DNA from: Sorangium cellulosum
Lineage (GTDB): Bacteria > Myxococcota_A > Polyangia > Polyangiales > Polyangiaceae
DNA: 64,000 nt
Assembly: GCF_004135735.1 (NCBI RefSeq)
Contig: NZ_CP012670.1
Coordinates: 4,671,501 to 4,735,500, forward strand
Direction of reading: 5' to 3'
Below the pieces are notes generated by a model. It made no database searches, had not been told where the DNA came from, and was given only the letters and a program-made list of their open reading frames with translations. Below are positions 63,401 to 64,000 of the stretch, piece by piece; position 1 is the first letter of the stretch; each line of letters opens with the position of its first letter. A program made the position numbers and the translations under genes.

Positions 63401-64000
63401 GCCGTGCTGCGGGTCTGGGAGCAGGTGCTCGGCGTGAGCGACCTGTCGACGCACGACGATTTCTTCGAGCGCGGCGGCCAGTCGCTGCAGACGATCCAGG
63501 TCGCCAACCGGCTCAGCGTCGAGCTCGGGCGCGAGATCCCCGTGGCCATGGTGTTCCGCCACCCCACGGTCGCGGAGCTCGCGGGCGCGCTCGATCCCTC
63601 GGCGAGCGCGGCGGCGCGCGGCGGGCCCCACGACGCCATGCTCGCCGACGCCGAGCTCCCCGAGGACGTCGTCCCCCGGTCGCTCGCGCCGTCCGGATCG
63701 CCCCCGCGGCTGCAGAAGGTCGTGCTCACCGGCGCGAGCGGGTTCGTCGGCGCGCACCTGCTCCACGAGCTCCTGACGCAGACCGACGCCCGCGTCGTCT
63801 GCCTGGTGCGCGCCGAGAGCGAGGCGCACGCCGCCGCGCGGATCCAGCGGGCCCTCCAGGATCAGCGCCTGCCGGCGGCCGATCTCGCGTCGCGGGTGGT
63901 CGCCGTGCCCGCGGACCTCGCGCTGCCCCTGTGCGGCCTGAGCGCGGCGCGGTTCGACGAGCTCGCCAGGGGGAGCGACGCCATCTACCACGACGCCGCG
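60440..64000 (+). CDS. mxcG: nonribosomal peptide synthetase, C-A-PCP-reductase (myxochelin synthetase-like), partial at the right edge
   Basis: At least 1187 residues are present; the end is beyond the window. Domains in order are a condensation domain with HHVALDG (139-145), an adenylation domain with YTSGSTGRPNG (about 615), FDASVEEIF, NTYGPTEATV, YRTGDLVR and RTSSGKIDR, a carrier domain with GGQSLQTI (Ser1015), and the start of a thioester-reductase domain with LTGASGFVGAHLL (about 1095). The enzyme joins 2,3-DHB to an amino acid and releases the product reductively. In myxochelin synthetase the amino acid is lysine acylated on both amines. The specificity residues here begin Asp-Ala-Glu, as in lysine-type codes. 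Confidence 0.92.
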   Translation, partial: MVDPREARWPLSAAQHGIWLGQQLDPASPVYNAGECIEILGPVDRAVLEASVRQAVSEAEALHMRFTSEADEPRQILGPSSDWPVHHVDVSAAPDPWAAALAWMREDLDKTVDLGRGPLFAEALFTAGPDRTFWYQRAHHVALDGYGFSLIARRVADLYTVRIQDRPCGDSAFGPLRRVVEEDLAYRASPALERDRAFWSRRFADRPEPVSLTDRPAPMSRTFLRQTASLSPACMDSLRATARRAGAGASWPDAIVAATAAYLSRLAGAPEVVLGLPVMGRLGSASLRVPSMVMNIVPLRVPVRPGASLTELTRLVAEEVRAIRPHLRYRYEQLRRDLRRIGGEKRLFGPVVNIMPFDYDLRFAGQRAIAHNLSAGPVEDLSIGVYARSDGRGPRVDLDANPACYGAEELAAHKERLLALLAALAAAPDQAVDDAALDDRPGAGAPPPARGALLDGGPLPAPARAVVEQFAERARERPAAIAVEHGPRRATYGELERAARALAARLAARGAGPDTLVAVLLPRSVDAITAILGVLLSGAGYLPLDPAGPGSRTAAILDDAAPALLVTTSEHAAQARGLLEGARATRLVLLDDEPAPAEAPAPAPAADEHLAYVIYTSGSTGRPNGVMVSRGALAHFVAGATRRYDLRRDDRVLQFAPLHFDASVEEIFLTLCAGATLVLRTDEMLQSVPRLLEACAEHGITVLDLPTAFWHELAYSISTGAASLPPGVRTVLIGGEAALPERVARWRAAVGRSARLLNTYGPTEATVVATVATLSGAGAGDDAGDEVPIGTPLPGVRAALLDARGRPVARGAVGELHLIGPALSRGYLGRPELDAARFVRLDQLPGRPRAYRTGDLVRARDDGQLVFVGRVDDELKISGHRVDPLEVETALLRHPSVREAAVVGHASPDGSKRLTAFVVAGDPAPPVADLRRHARSLLPAAAVPTAFVLTDRLERTSSGKIDRAALRKAPIAAAASTTAAGATALEQAVLRVWEQVLGVSDLSTHDDFFERGGQSLQTIQVANRLSVELGREIPVAMVFRHPTVAELAGALDPSASAAARGGPHDAMLADAELPEDVVPRSLAPSGSPPRLQKVVLTGASGFVGAHLLHELLTQTDARVVCLVRAESEAHAAARIQRALQDQRLPAADLASRVVAVPADLALPLCGLSAARFDELARGSDAIYHDAA

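Overview
The window is a very GC-rich stretch (roughly 70-75% G+C by eye, third codon positions almost always G or C). It looks like chromosomal DNA of a Sorangium/Polyangium-type myxobacterium. The reasons are the many lipoproteins, a Ser/Thr kinase fused to cyclase, ATPase and TPR-like modules, an FHA-containing NtrC-like regulator, and a catecholate siderophore locus whose gene content matches the myxochelin (mxc) genes of Stigmatella and Sorangium. The genus call is inference.

Positions 1-24500 are mostly housekeeping and signalling genes. A tandem pair of M16 peptidases is followed by lepA, a ribbon-helix-helix protein, two Asp-rich lipoproteins, rluB with a repetitive tail, a MoxR/RavA-type ATPase, tRNA-Gly(GCC) and the FHA/AAA regulator. 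Next come a MEMO-type protein, a YkgJ-like cysteine-cluster protein, a bifunctional (p)ppGpp enzyme, hemW, a response regulator with a nitrilase-family amidohydrolase, a 1494-residue kinase and an unrecognised protein. Positions 24600-44800 hold envelope and accessory functions: a lytic transglycosylase fused to LysM and a zinc-site-less M16 module, a MarR regulator, a CDP-alcohol phosphatidyltransferase with an AUR1-like PAP2 enzyme, and a PduO-type cobalamin adenosyltransferase. They are followed by a rhodanese-ThiF/MoeB fusion, a MerR-TPR protein, a protein with a histone H1-like tail, and a three-gene operon (M49-like metallopeptidase lipoprotein, membrane-anchored protein, GT39-like glycosyltransferase). 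A lower-GC two-gene island with a HEPN-like protein (45295-46158), a SRPBCC protein and a sirtuin precede the siderophore locus.

From about 48200 to the right edge lies a catecholate siderophore locus. Isochorismate synthase, 2,3-dihydroxybenzoate-AMP ligase, isochorismatase-ArCP, a ViuB-like ferri-siderophore reductase and a 2,3-dihydro-2,3-DHB dehydrogenase run rightward. A leftward operon follows: zinc-ribbon protein, TonB-dependent receptor, propeller-like lipoprotein and PepSY membrane protein. A divergent NRPS (C-A-PCP-reductase) then leaves the window. The three uptake genes have the same order as the Bacteroides XusABC xenosiderophore system. AT-rich islands at 48200-48300 and 60040-60200 each contain Fur-like 6-6-1-6 repeats, so biosynthesis and uptake are probably iron-controlled together. 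A near-perfect 37-bp inverted repeat separates the converging biosynthesis and uptake operons.

No CRISPR array, prophage or complete insertion sequence was seen. Most start codons were chosen from signal peptides, operon overlaps or visible Shine-Dalgarno sequences. Functional names rest on motif recognition without database searches.
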